A stretch of DNA of 64,000 nucleotides from Streptomyces eurocidicus (GTDB lineage: Bacteria > Actinomycetota > Actinomycetes > Streptomycetales > Streptomycetaceae), in the NCBI RefSeq assembly GCF_002891295.1, contig NZ_LGUI01000005.1, forward strand, positions 310,001 to 374,000, in the 5' to 3' direction. A program made the position numbers and the translations under genes. Positions 1-8,688 of the stretch are shown one piece after another. A model generated the notes under the pieces. That model saw only the letters and a program-made list of their open reading frames with translations, was not told the DNA's origin and made no database searches. Numbering within the stretch: the first letter of the stretch is position 1; every line of letters starts with the position of its first letter.

Positions 1-1
1 G

Positions 2-2599
2 GCCACCGCCCAGGGCCTGCGGCACGACGACGCCACGGACCGCCTGGAGCGGCTCGGCGCCAACGTCATCGCCCACGACCGGGGCCCCCGCTGGTACGTC
101 CAGCTGGCGAAGGCGTTCTGGAACCCCTTTATGCTCATCCTGGTCGCGCTGCTCGTGATCATGTACGTGCAGTGGCTCCAGGTCGCCGACGAGGAGCCCT
201 TCGACCCCAAGATCCCGATCATCGGCGGCATGGTGCTGATCGGCGGCCTCCTGCGGTTCTGGCAGGAGTACCGGTCCGGCAGTGCCGCCGCCGCGCTGCG
301 CGCCCTGGTCACCACGACCACGGCCGTCCAGCGCCGCGCCGGGCGCGGCGAGCAGCCGACGGCGGTCGAGATCCCGATGGACCAGGTCGTCCCCGGTGAC
401 ATCGTGCGGCTCGCGGCGGGCGACCTCGTCCCCGCCGACCTGCGGCTGCTCACCGCCAAGGACCTCATGATCAGCCAGGCCGCGCTGTCCGGCGAGTCGC
501 TGCCGGTCGCCAAGGCCGACACCCGCACCCACGACTACGGCCAGAGCACCACCAGCGACCCCGTCGAGGCCGACAACCTCGCCCTCATGGGCACCAGCGT
601 CACCTCCGGCACCGCCACCGGCGTCGTCGTGGCCACCGGCGGCCGCACCTACTTCGGCTCGATGGCCGGCTCGCTCGTCGGGGAGCGCCCCGAGACCAGC
701 TTTGACACCGGCGTCCGGAAGGTCAGCTTCCTGCTGATCCGCTTTATGCTGGTGATGGTCCCGCTGGTGTTCGCCATCAACGGCTTCACCAAGAACGACT
801 GGGCCGAGGCGTTCACCTTCGCCGTCGCGGTCGCCGTCGGGCTCACCCCCGAGATGCTCCCGATGGTGGTCACCACCAACCTCGCGCGCGGCGCCGTCGC
901 GATGTCCCGGCGCAAGGTCGTCGTCAAGCGCCTCAACGCCATCCAGAACCTCGGCGCCATGGACGTGCTGTGCACGGACAAGACCGGGACGCTCACCGAG
1001 GACCGCATCGTCCTCGACCGCTACCTCGACGTCCACGGCCAGGAGGACACCGAGGTCCTCGAATACGCCTACCTCAACAGCCACTTCCAGACCGGGCTGC
1101 GCAACCTCATGGACCAGGCCGTCATCGACCGGGTGCTCGAGGCCGAGGAGGTTGTCGTCGACGCGCGGTTCACCAAGGTCGACGAGATCCCCTTCGACTT
1201 CGCCCGCCGGCGCATGTCCGTGGTCCTCAGCCGCAACAGCCTCGCCGTGCCGGCCCCCGACGGCGAGGGCACCGTGGCGGGGGAGCACTGCCTGATCACC
1301 AAGGGCGCCGTCGAGGAGGTCCTCGACCTGTGCACCCGTATGACGGACGCCGGCCGGAGCGTGGAGCTCACGCCCGAGCTGCGCCGCCGGGTGACCCGTA
1401 CCGCCGAGGACCACAACCGGCGGGGCCTGCGGGTGCTGGCCGTGGCGACCCGGACGTTCCCCGCCGACCGCGAGGCGTACACCGTCGCGGACGAGGCGGA
1501 GCTGACCCTCATCGGCTTCCTCGCCTTCCTCGACCCGCCGAAGGCCGACGCGGCGGCGGCCCTGACGGCGCTCGCGGACAAGGGCGTGGCCGTCAAGGTC
1601 GTCACCGGCGACAACGAGCTGGTCGCGGCGCGCGTCTGCGCCGACGTCGGCATCCACGTCGGCGAGGTCGTCACCGGCGCCGAGCTCGACGGCCTGGACG
1701 ACGCGGAGCTGCGCTCCCTGGTCCGTACGACCACGGTCTTCGCCAAGACCAACCCCGTGCAGAAGGCCCGTATCGTCCGGGCGCTCCAGGCCGAGGGCCA
1801 CACCGTCGGCTTCCTCGGCGACGGCATCAACGACGCGGCGGCGCTGCGCGACGCCGACGTCGGCATCTCCGTCGACACGGCCGTCGACATCGCCAAGGAG
1901 TCCGCCGACATCATCCTGCTGGAGAAGGACCTGATGGTCCTGGAGCAGGGCGTCGAGCAGGGCCGGACGACCTTCGGCAACACCATCAAGTACATCAAGA
2001 TGACGGCCAGCTCGAACTTCGGGAACGTCTTCTCCGTCCTGGTGGCCAGCGCCTTCATTCCCTTCCAGCCGATGCTGGCGATCCACCTGCTGGTGCAGAA
2101 CCTCGCGTACGACATCTCGCAGCTCGCCACGCCCTGGGACCGGATGGACCCGGAGTACCTGCGCGAGCCGCGCACCTGGGACGCCAAGGGCATCGCCCGG
2201 TTCATGCTCTTCATCGGCCCGATCAGCTCGATCTTCGACATCACCACCTTCGTGGTGCTGTGGAACGTCTTCGGGGCGAACAGCGAGGCGCACCAGACGC
2301 TCTTCCAGTCCGGCTGGTTCATCGAGGGCCTGCTGTCCCAGACGCTGATCGTCCACATGATCCGCACCCGCAAGATCCCGTTCATCCAGTCGCGGGCCTC
2401 GGTGCCGGTGCTGGTCATGACCGGACTGGTGATGCTCTTCGGCCTCCTCCTGCCGTTCTCGCCGCTGGCGTCGGCCCTCTCGATGGAGCCGCTGCCGATG
2501 GGCTACTTCCCGTGGCTGGCCGGGATCCTGCTGGCGTACTGCGCGCTCACGCAGGTGGTGAAGTCCTGGTACATCCGCCGGTTCAACACCTGGCTGTAA
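2..2599 (+). CDS. mgtA: Magnesium-importing P-type ATPase MgtA (5' truncated by window edge)
   Basis: The reading frame is open from the first base, so the N-terminus lies outside the window; an internal ATG at 131 is not the true start. The protein couples ATP hydrolysis to Mg2+ uptake across the cytoplasmic membrane. Visible family marks are the actuator motif SGES, the transmembrane PEMLP segment typical of the Mg2+ subgroup (type IIIB), the phosphorylation motif DKTGT (about nt 977-991), the hinge motif GDGINDAA (about nt 1818-1841), and several C-terminal membrane helices ending in a basic tail. The visible 866 codons approach the usual ~900-residue length, so only a short N-terminal piece is missing. 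It is followed 56 bp later by mgtC, the usual Mg2+-stress partner. Any Mg2+-sensing leader lies outside the window. Confidence 0.95.
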   Translation, partial: ATAQGLRHDDATDRLERLGANVIAHDRGPRWYVQLAKAFWNPFMLILVALLVIMYVQWLQVADEEPFDPKIPIIGGMVLIGGLLRFWQEYRSGSAAAALRALVTTTTAVQRRAGRGEQPTAVEIPMDQVVPGDIVRLAAGDLVPADLRLLTAKDLMISQAALSGESLPVAKADTRTHDYGQSTTSDPVEADNLALMGTSVTSGTATGVVVATGGRTYFGSMAGSLVGERPETSFDTGVRKVSFLLIRFMLVMVPLVFAINGFTKNDWAEAFTFAVAVAVGLTPEMLPMVVTTNLARGAVAMSRRKVVVKRLNAIQNLGAMDVLCTDKTGTLTEDRIVLDRYLDVHGQEDTEVLEYAYLNSHFQTGLRNLMDQAVIDRVLEAEEVVVDARFTKVDEIPFDFARRRMSVVLSRNSLAVPAPDGEGTVAGEHCLITKGAVEEVLDLCTRMTDAGRSVELTPELRRRVTRTAEDHNRRGLRVLAVATRTFPADREAYTVADEAELTLIGFLAFLDPPKADAAAALTALADKGVAVKVVTGDNELVAARVCADVGIHVGEVVTGAELDGLDDAELRSLVRTTTVFAKTNPVQKARIVRALQAEGHTVGFLGDGINDAAALRDADVGISVDTAVDIAKESADIILLEKDLMVLEQGVEQGRTTFGNTIKYIKMTASSNFGNVFSVLVASAFIPFQPMLAIHLLVQNLAYDISQLATPWDRMDPEYLREPRTWDAKGIARFMLFIGPISSIFDITTFVVLWNVFGANSEAHQTLFQSGWFIEGLLSQTLIVHMIRTRKIPFIQSRASVPVLVMTGLVMLFGLLLPFSPLASALSMEPLPMGYFPWLAGILLAYCALTQVVKSWYIRRFNTWL

Positions 2600-2655
2600 A
2601 CGGCCGATAAGAGAGAGCCGCGGGAGAGCCGAGCGGCCGGTGAGAAGGGTGGAAC

Positions 2656-3450
2656 ATGGTCTTCGTCAACGAGTGGCACATGGCGGCCAACATCGCGGCC
2701 GGCCTGGGGTTCGGTGCGATCATCGGGCTGGAGCGTCAGTGGCGCGCCCGTATGGCGGGTCTGCGCACCAACGCGCTCGTCGCCGCCGGCTCCGCCCTCT
2801 TCGTCCTGCTCTCGCAGTACGGTTTCTCCTCCGCGACCAGCACCACCGGCTACGACGGCTCACGCGTCGCCGCCCAGATCGTCTCCGGCATCGGCTTCCT
2901 CGGCGCCGGCGTCATCATGCGCGACGGCCTGAGCATCCGGGGCCTCAACACCGCCGCCACCCTGTGGTGCTCCGCCGCGGTGGGCGCGCTCGCCGGCACC
3001 GGTCTGTACGTGGTCGCGGCCCTCGGCACCGTGGGCGTGGTCGGCGCGAACACCCTGCTGCGCCCGGTCGCCCGGGGGCTCGACCGGGGGCCGCACGGCG
3101 GCGCCGAGGTGGCCACGGACTACCACTTCGAGGTCGTGTGCACCGAGCCCGAGGAGGCCCATGTGCGCACCCTCGTCGTGCAGTCACTCGTCCGGCCCGG
3201 CTTCCGGCTGCGGTCCGTGCGCAGCGCGGACGCGCCCGTGCCGGGCAAGGTGACCGTGGCGGCGGACCTCACCACCGAGCGCCGTGACGACTCCCTGCTG
3301 GAGGAGGCCGTCAGCCGGCTCTCCCTGGAGCCGGCCGTCTCCGCCGTGAGCTGGACGGTCCTCCAGGGGCCGGACGACGGCCCGGACGACGACTACCCCA
3401 CGGAGCGCCGGGCCCGGCGGCGGGTCCGGGACTTCTTCACGGGGCGCTGA
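2656..3450 (+). CDS. mgtC: MgtC/SapB family membrane protein
   Basis: 264 residues. The N-terminal half is a hydrophobic MgtC domain with four or five membrane segments and the family signatures GAIIGLERQ and QIVSGIGFLGAGVI. The C-terminal half (from about residue 150) is a soluble ACT-like regulatory extension. MgtC proteins act in Mg2+-limited growth and modulate the F-type ATPase in intracellular pathogens; here a Mg2+-stress role is inferred from the adjacent mgtA, 56 bp upstream and codirectional. The ATG is preceded by a GAAGGG-type ribosome site. The fold assignment is firm; the molecular activity is not. Confidence 0.93.
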   Translation: MVFVNEWHMAANIAAGLGFGAIIGLERQWRARMAGLRTNALVAAGSALFVLLSQYGFSSATSTTGYDGSRVAAQIVSGIGFLGAGVIMRDGLSIRGLNTAATLWCSAAVGALAGTGLYVVAALGTVGVVGANTLLRPVARGLDRGPHGGAEVATDYHFEVVCTEPEEAHVRTLVVQSLVRPGFRLRSVRSADAPVPGKVTVAADLTTERRDDSLLEEAVSRLSLEPAVSAVSWTVLQGPDDGPDDDYPTERRARRRVRDFFTGR

Positions 3451-3539
3451 GCCGGGCCGCCGGGGAGCCTCCGGCGGATGCGGGCGGGTCCTTCCACGAG
3501 CCGGCCCGGCGGCGGATCCGGTGGCCGACGCGGTCGTGG

Positions 3540-3641
3540 GGCGGGTACGGGGCGGTACCGGTCCCGGCCGACCGGCTCCGGTCCCGGCCCCGGTCGGCTC
3601 TGGTCCTGGCTCCGGTCCCGGCCGGTTCCGGGACCGGAGCC
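3540..3641. repeat. Short GC-rich repeats between convergent genes
   Basis: The mgtC to 759-aa-protein convergent gap carries several imperfect copies of a unit close to GGCTCCGGTCCCGGCC, the last forming the hairpin annotated separately. No gene is seen. Repeat expansion of a terminator arm is the simplest reading. Confidence 0.6.
3608..3641 (-). terminator. Terminator-like hairpin
   Basis: A perfect 14-bp stem (GGCTCCGGTCCCGG with CCGGGACCGGAGCC) and a 6-nt loop lie 2 bp beyond the stop codon of the minus-strand gene. There is no T-tract, as is usual in this genus. It may work in both directions between the convergent genes. Confidence 0.65.
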
Positions 3642-3643
3642 CG

Positions 3644-5923
3644 TCAGTTACCGGATTCGGCGAGTCCGTCTTCCGCCTCCTCTTCCTCTTCCCGTTCTTC
3701 CTGCTCCTCCTGTTCGACCGCGTCGTTCAACGCCTTGAGCCGCTGGTACAGGTCGTGCTTCAGGTCCTGCGCGACCGTGTGCAGCTGCTTGAGGGAGTCA
3801 GTGGTGAAAAGTGGTGGCCAGGTGCCGAGTTCGGGTTCGAGCCTGGTCAGCTCGTCGAGTGCGTGGCGGGCGTCGTCCAGCGCGTCCTTGAGCGTCCGGC
3901 GATTGTCGGCGGCCAGCTGCGCCGCCGGTTGGTCGGACGACGCCGCCCCGGAGGTTCCGGGGAGCGCGGCGCCGGCCGCGTTCTGCCGTGGCAGGGCGCC
4001 GGCTCCTTGCGGTGCGGCGGGCGGATTCCTGCGCGCGACCTCCTTGCGCGCACGCCGCTCGTCGGAAGCCCACACGACATCCCACTGGGTGAGAGCGAGC
4101 GGCTGGCCCGCCGCGTCACGGGCGATCCGGTCCGATGCCGAGAGGTCCACCACGACATGCACGTAGTCGTTCGCCTGGTCGGTCTCGGCCGGCTTACGGA
4201 TGATCTGGAGGGCGGTCGCGGAGTTGCGTGGCAGCCGCTCCACCTCGAATCGCTGCGCCGCCAGCGCGAGGGTCCAGAGCCCCAGCTCGTTGTCCTGCCG
4301 GGCGAGGTCCCCGATGACGTCGTTGACGTTGGCGCGGAAAGGCACGCCACCTTTTTCCTTGGGCGCCATCAGCGCGGAGCCCACGTTCCGGGTGAGCATC
4401 TTGTCGGCGATCAAGGCGATTCCGCCCGCCACCGCCAGTGTGCCGCGCGCGTTGTCGTCGCCGCGGAGCGCCGCCTTGACCAAGGAGGTGAAATCAGTGG
4501 TCGGAACGGGCCTCCAGGGCCTGGTGAGGACGTCCTTGGTGAGGACGCCACCGTTGGCCCACGCATTGCGCGCCTGCTTGGTGACGTCCCGCTTCTTGTT
4601 GCGCCACGGGTGGTCCACGATGGGGCCGAGCAGGGCGGCGAAGCCCTTGTCCGACATGCGGCGATCCCCCTTGATCGCCTTGGACTGCTCCTTGAGCGGG
4701 CCGAAGAGCCCGGGGTGGGCCAGGGAGTGCACCAGATAGACGGCCCGCCAGAGCGCGGTTCCCGGAATCGCGTCGTCCCCGTACTCCTTCGGCAATTCCT
4801 CCGGGAGGGTGCGGCCGACCGCGAGTCCGTAGACCACTTGCAGCTCGTCCCTGCGCAGGCTCCCGAGGCCGAGTTGCATCACCCGCTTGAGCGCGCGCGT
4901 GGCGACCTCGACGTTCTGAGCCGCCGGGCTCCATTCCTTGAACTCGAGGTGGACCGAAGCGAGGATCGAGCGCATCGCGTCGTCGAAGAGGTCCTCGGCG
5001 GCGAGGGCGGGCCCGCCCCCCGCGTGCTGCTGCGCTCCGACCGTGATCTGTACGGGCACGACAAAGGTCTGCGCGATCTGGATCGCCCGCAGTGTCGGCT
5101 CGGATCCGGCCCAGCCGCGGGCGAATTCATTGGCCAGGGTGGTGCGCCGGGCCTCCCGGCTCGCGGCTATCCGCTGGGTCAGTGGCTTGCCTTCCCCGTG
5201 CCTGGCGGGGGAGACCGTGCCGAACAGGGCCTGTACCGCCGTGGTGGCGGCCTTGTCCGCGTCGGATTCCGGGCCCGCCAGGACCTTCCAGGCACTCGCC
5301 AGCCGTGTGATCCCATCGCGCACCACAAGACCGTAGACGGATTCCGTGCCGTCCTCGAAGGCGAACTCGACGGGGTGCGTGATCAGGGCCCGGGTGACCT
5401 TCCGGCTGAGGATCGACGGTGCGTAGCTGTTGAGCGCCAGGGTTCCCTGGACGGTCTGCCACACATGGCGCTTGAGGTGCGCGAAGTCCTTGTACGTATA
5501 GCGCAGCAGGGTGCAGGGCTGTCCGTCGTCCGTCGTGCCTTCCACGCGGGGGTCGGGGACCTCCATGGCCTCCATGCCCGTGCGGGGCTGAATGCCGGGG
5601 AACAGCTCGAACAGCCATGCCTTCGAGAGGACCGACCTGAGCGTCGCGCCTTCGACGTGCTCCTCCATCAGGAGCCCTCCCGCCGAGGACTTGGACGGGC
5701 GGAGCTGCATGGCCACCGTCTCGGGGGTGACGACCGCGCGCGCCACGGCGTGCCAGGCGTCGGCGGGGAGGGGGACCATCGGGTTGGCGGCGCCCGCCGT
5801 GAGGACTTCTCCGCGCTCGTCTCCCGTCGACGGTGCCGGAAGATCGCGCTCGACGTTCGACACGATGATGGTCTCGCCCTCCCACTCGACCGAGATGGCG
5901 GGACGAGATGTGGAACTGGTCAT
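3644..5923 (-). CDS. Uncharacterised 759-aa protein with acidic C-terminal tail
   Basis: I do not recognise this family. It appears soluble and intracellular, with no signal peptide or membrane segment. A segment around residues 205-225 (VVRDGITRLASAW) faintly resembles the substrate/DNA-binding loop of ParB- or DGQHR-type proteins, which is a weak hint only. From about residue 640 the chain becomes low complexity, then a helical stretch leads into a strongly acidic end (EEREEEEEAEDG). It opens with ATG, is preceded by 124 bp holding a hairpin that separates it from the DUF3800 gene, and ends at a terminator-like hairpin, so it is probably monocistronic. Codon use is Streptomyces-like. Its place beside a conflict locus suggests but does not show a defence role. 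Confidence 0.85.
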   Translation of the reverse strand: MTSSTSRPAISVEWEGETIIVSNVERDLPAPSTGDERGEVLTAGAANPMVPLPADAWHAVARAVVTPETVAMQLRPSKSSAGGLLMEEHVEGATLRSVLSKAWLFELFPGIQPRTGMEAMEVPDPRVEGTTDDGQPCTLLRYTYKDFAHLKRHVWQTVQGTLALNSYAPSILSRKVTRALITHPVEFAFEDGTESVYGLVVRDGITRLASAWKVLAGPESDADKAATTAVQALFGTVSPARHGEGKPLTQRIAASREARRTTLANEFARGWAGSEPTLRAIQIAQTFVVPVQITVGAQQHAGGGPALAAEDLFDDAMRSILASVHLEFKEWSPAAQNVEVATRALKRVMQLGLGSLRRDELQVVYGLAVGRTLPEELPKEYGDDAIPGTALWRAVYLVHSLAHPGLFGPLKEQSKAIKGDRRMSDKGFAALLGPIVDHPWRNKKRDVTKQARNAWANGGVLTKDVLTRPWRPVPTTDFTSLVKAALRGDDNARGTLAVAGGIALIADKMLTRNVGSALMAPKEKGGVPFRANVNDVIGDLARQDNELGLWTLALAAQRFEVERLPRNSATALQIIRKPAETDQANDYVHVVVDLSASDRIARDAAGQPLALTQWDVVWASDERRARKEVARRNPPAAPQGAGALPRQNAAGAALPGTSGAASSDQPAAQLAADNRRTLKDALDDARHALDELTRLEPELGTWPPLFTTDSLKQLHTVAQDLKHDLYQRLKALNDAVEQEEQEEREEEEEAEDGLAESGN

Positions 5924-6006
5924 GAGGTCTCCGTCGTGAGTCCGCTGATGTGGGAAGCTGGTGGCGGCGGTCCTGGCCCGGGAATCCGGGGCACCAGGTC
6001 CGCATA

Positions 6007-6036
6007 CCGGGCCCCGGCAGCGATGCCGGGGCCCGG
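6007..6036 (-). terminator. Terminator-like hairpin after DUF3800 gene
   Basis: A 13-bp GC-rich stem (core GGGCCCCGGCA / TGCCGGGGCCC) with a 4-nt loop lies 11 bp past the stop of the minus-strand DUF3800 gene and separates it from the 759-aa gene. Confidence 0.65.
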
Positions 6037-6047
6037 ACCTGTTCTCT

Positions 6048-6740
6048 TCAGAGCCGGATCGGGCCCTCGGCCTGCGGGATGTGCTCGTCGAGCCAGTCCC
6101 ACATGAACCGCCGCTGGGGCCGGCGGGCCAGTTTCTGGTAGGAGGCGTAGGCGATCTGGTCCGCGGCCTGGAGCAACGGGTTGTGGCGGGCGGGTATCAG
6201 GCAGGGATCGCCGATGACGTGCCGTGGCCCGGGCAGGCGGTGGTGCGCGCCACGCAGGCCGGTCTCGGTCCCGTTCCCGTCGAAGACGATGAAGGCGTGG
6301 GTGCCCGCCGCCGCGTGCGCGGCGTCGACGTGCCGCACCCAGGCTTCGTACAGCCCCTGCTTGGTCCGTCCGAACGGATCCCCCGGGGCTCCCGTGCGGT
6401 ACGAACTGCCCGCGGTGACGCCGGGCATCGTGCCGATGGTGCCGAGCGCCCGGCGAACGACGTCACGGTAGGGCTGCTTGGCGGAGGTACCGGGCTCCCG
6501 GCGGACACCGTAGACCGGCCGGCCGCGTCCGGCGGCGAGGGAGACCGCGTGCAGGGCGTCGCCCGGGCGGATGTCGAGAAAAGGATCGGCGTGGAGTTCC
6601 GAACGGAACGCCTGCCAGTGGCCGAGAGGTCCGGAGGTCCGGCCCAGGGCGACCCGGAGCCAGCCCAGCAGGGCCAGCCGGCGGGAGTCGCCGCCGTCGT
6701 CCACGAAATAGATGCTCGGTGGTAAGGGTGCGGTGGTCAG
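6048..6740 (-). CDS. DUF3800 domain protein
   Basis: About 230 residues. The segment IYFVDDGGDS is the N-terminal hallmark of DUF3800, an RNase H-like fold family of unknown function often found near mobile and defence genes; a later acidic motif (VFDGNG) and the segment NPLLQAADQIAYA near residue 190 also fit. The conventional start GTG at 6704 would cut inside the YFVDDG strand. The frame stays open to a TGA at 6768-6770, with no ATG or GTG before it. A CTG at 6740 lies 9 nt after GGAG and gives a complete domain, so I chose it, though a rare start codon lowers certainty. It is followed by a strong hairpin and is probably transcribed alone. Confidence 0.75.
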   Translation of the reverse strand: MTTAPLPPSIYFVDDGGDSRRLALLGWLRVALGRTSGPLGHWQAFRSELHADPFLDIRPGDALHAVSLAAGRGRPVYGVRREPGTSAKQPYRDVVRRALGTIGTMPGVTAGSSYRTGAPGDPFGRTKQGLYEAWVRHVDAAHAAAGTHAFIVFDGNGTETGLRGAHHRLPGPRHVIGDPCLIPARHNPLLQAADQIAYASYQKLARRPQRRFMWDWLDEHIPQAEGPIRL

Positions 6741-7131
6741 CGTGACCAGCTCCGTACGGGGCCGCTGTCAGCCAGGTTCGGCACACGCCGGGCTGTCTTC
6801 CTGATGCCTCCGGCGAGCCGATGGAACAGGGCGGTGGGGGTCCCTTACGCCACGCGCGACGTCTCACGACTCCGGCGGACGCGGTTGCCGCCGCGTGCGG
6901 GTGAAGGCGCCCTTGCGCCGAACCTCGTCACCGGCAACAGCCCCGGCCCATGGATGAATCCGACGGCCGGAACCCCCGGGGCAACCCCCGGTTCCATACG
7001 TCGCAGCACGTCCTCGCACCACGTTCGTCACAACTGTAGGCGAATTCACGTCCGTAGTCAGGTAAATCCCTTCTTCAAACGTTGAGTTGATGGCAACTTC
7101 TGGCCATGCGTGACAGGCGGCGGGGGAGCCG
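6741..7131. other. Intergenic region, no gene seen
   Basis: About 390 bp between the DUF3800 gene and the end of the large minus-strand operon. The segment near 7060-7110 is unusually AT-rich for this genome and has a small imperfect inverted repeat (GTTGAGTTGATGGCAAC region). It could hold the promoter of the DUF3800 gene. No convincing coding frame or RNA gene was found. Confidence 0.5.
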
Positions 7132-8682
7132 TCATCCCCGCAAGCACCACTCGACGAACCGCGTGACGCTGCCGTCCACTCCGGTCTCCTCGTTCGCCAC
7201 GGCGGCCGTGTGGAAGAAACGGACTTCGCGGAAGTTCAGTTCCATGGCCTGTACGAGGCTGTGCAGGCCGAGCGCCTGACGGAGCCAGGTCCGGGCGCCG
7301 TCGCTGTCGCCGGGGTGGGCCGGCGCCAGGCCGTGTTCGGCGAGCAGGTCCGTCTTGCTGATGGCGACCGCCAGGCGCGAGCGGCTCAGCGGGGCGCCCA
7401 TCGCGGCCACCGCCTGGACCGAGCGGGCGAAGACCTCCTCCGGATCGACCGTGGAGCCCAGGGTGTGGTCCAGCAGGGGGCCGGGCGGGGGTTCCAGAGC
7501 GGTCCAGAACGCCTTCACCGCCATCGGGTCCAGGACGAAGACGAAGGTGCGCGCGGCCCGCGCGTAGCGCAGCGCGTCGGTGTCGTCGCGGTCGACGAAC
7601 CGCTCGCCGGCCGTGTCGAAGAGGTGGACGAGCCGCTGGGAGCGGCCGGCGCCGAGGACGAAGGAGTGGGCCCGGGGCAGGGTCTTCTGGGTGGCGCGGG
7701 TGTGTCCCCGCATCCGCAGAACCTCGCGGAGCACCTGGTATTCGGCGTCCGACTCCTCGTCGGCGAGGGTGATCGCCGGACCGCCGCCGGCCGCGGCGTG
7801 CTCCAGGGCCAGCAGCATGGCCGCCATCAGCTGGGTCTTGCCCGCCGCCTGTCCGCCGATCAACGGGATCACCACCTCCGGCATATGGCCGGCGTCCGTG
7901 TTCATCGGCTTTCCGCAGTGCGGGTGGACGCAGTACGCCTGGAGCCGCGCGTCCCGGCTCATCAGGATCAGCAGCGTCGGCATGCGCTGTCCGCACTCGC
8001 AGCGCCGCCGCCAGACGCCGTACGTCCCCGGGCGGATGTCCGCGTGCCGGCGTCGGCAGGTGGGGCTGGGGCAGTCGTACGCGGGGTAGGGCACGCGTTC
8101 GAAGCAGTGCGGGCAGAGCATTCCGGTGTGCAGCCGTTTCATCCCCAGCACCGCCCGGTCGACGGCCCGCAGAGTGCCGGCGAGGAGCCGGGCCCCACCC
8201 GCGAGAAGGGCGATGAGGAGCGCGTGCAGGACGACGAGGAGGCCGACCGGCAGCAGGGCCAGCACCGTGCCCGCGCAGAGCCCGAGGTGGAGCGTCAGGC
8301 CGTACGGCACGGTCAGGGCCCGGTGGTGCGCCGGAGCGACGAACTGCCGGGAGGTCACGGCACGGAAGGAATCGCCGACCGTGGTGACGGAGGACCGCCG
8401 TGCCAGCGTGAGGAGCTGGCGCAGGTCACGGAAGGCCGGGCCGAAGAAGTAGTTGCGGTACGCCTTCACCCGCTCGTCCTGCGGGCGGTAGGGCGGCAGC
8501 GTCCGGAATTCGGGCGTGCGTCGGTACACGACACCGACGAGCGTGCGTCCGTACCCCGTGAGGATCTGCATCACCAGGGCGAGGGCCCGCAGGGCGGCGA
8601 TGACCGGGACGAAGGGCAGATACGCCGCGAGCCCGGCGAGGAAGACGAGGGGGACGAGGACGAAGAGGAAGATTTCGGCCAC
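7132..8682 (-). CDS. Membrane-anchored double-GTPase-type protein with zinc ribbons
   Basis: 516 residues, GTG start 6 bp after the GAP1-like gene ends. Two hydrophobic regions (about 3-38 and 125-165) suggest membrane anchoring. Next come zinc-ribbon-like Cys/His clusters (CPHC, CPSPTC, CECG, CVHPHCG; about 190-260). A TRAFAC-type GTPase domain follows with G1 GGQAAGKT (about 275-282), G3 DTAGE (about 355) and G4 SKTD (about 440). This matches the DO-GTPase2 class of the 'double GTPase' conflict systems, where two GTPases flank a GAP1 protein; the cognate second GTPase lies two genes upstream. It is the last gene of the operon. Nucleotide specificity is inferred from SKTD. The role is likely signal-gated switching at the membrane; the effector link is unproven. 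Confidence 0.85.
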   Translation of the reverse strand: MAEIFLFVLVPLVFLAGLAAYLPFVPVIAALRALALVMQILTGYGRTLVGVVYRRTPEFRTLPPYRPQDERVKAYRNYFFGPAFRDLRQLLTLARRSSVTTVGDSFRAVTSRQFVAPAHHRALTVPYGLTLHLGLCAGTVLALLPVGLLVVLHALLIALLAGGARLLAGTLRAVDRAVLGMKRLHTGMLCPHCFERVPYPAYDCPSPTCRRRHADIRPGTYGVWRRRCECGQRMPTLLILMSRDARLQAYCVHPHCGKPMNTDAGHMPEVVIPLIGGQAAGKTQLMAAMLLALEHAAAGGGPAITLADEESDAEYQVLREVLRMRGHTRATQKTLPRAHSFVLGAGRSQRLVHLFDTAGERFVDRDDTDALRYARAARTFVFVLDPMAVKAFWTALEPPPGPLLDHTLGSTVDPEEVFARSVQAVAAMGAPLSRSRLAVAISKTDLLAEHGLAPAHPGDSDGARTWLRQALGLHSLVQAMELNFREVRFFHTAAVANEETGVDGSVTRFVEWCLRG

Positions 8683-8688
8683 GGTGTG

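Noticed and set aside
3521..6106. 861-codon open frame on the plus strand
   Set aside because: Antisense to the 759-aa gene, low complexity, no ribosome site or motif.
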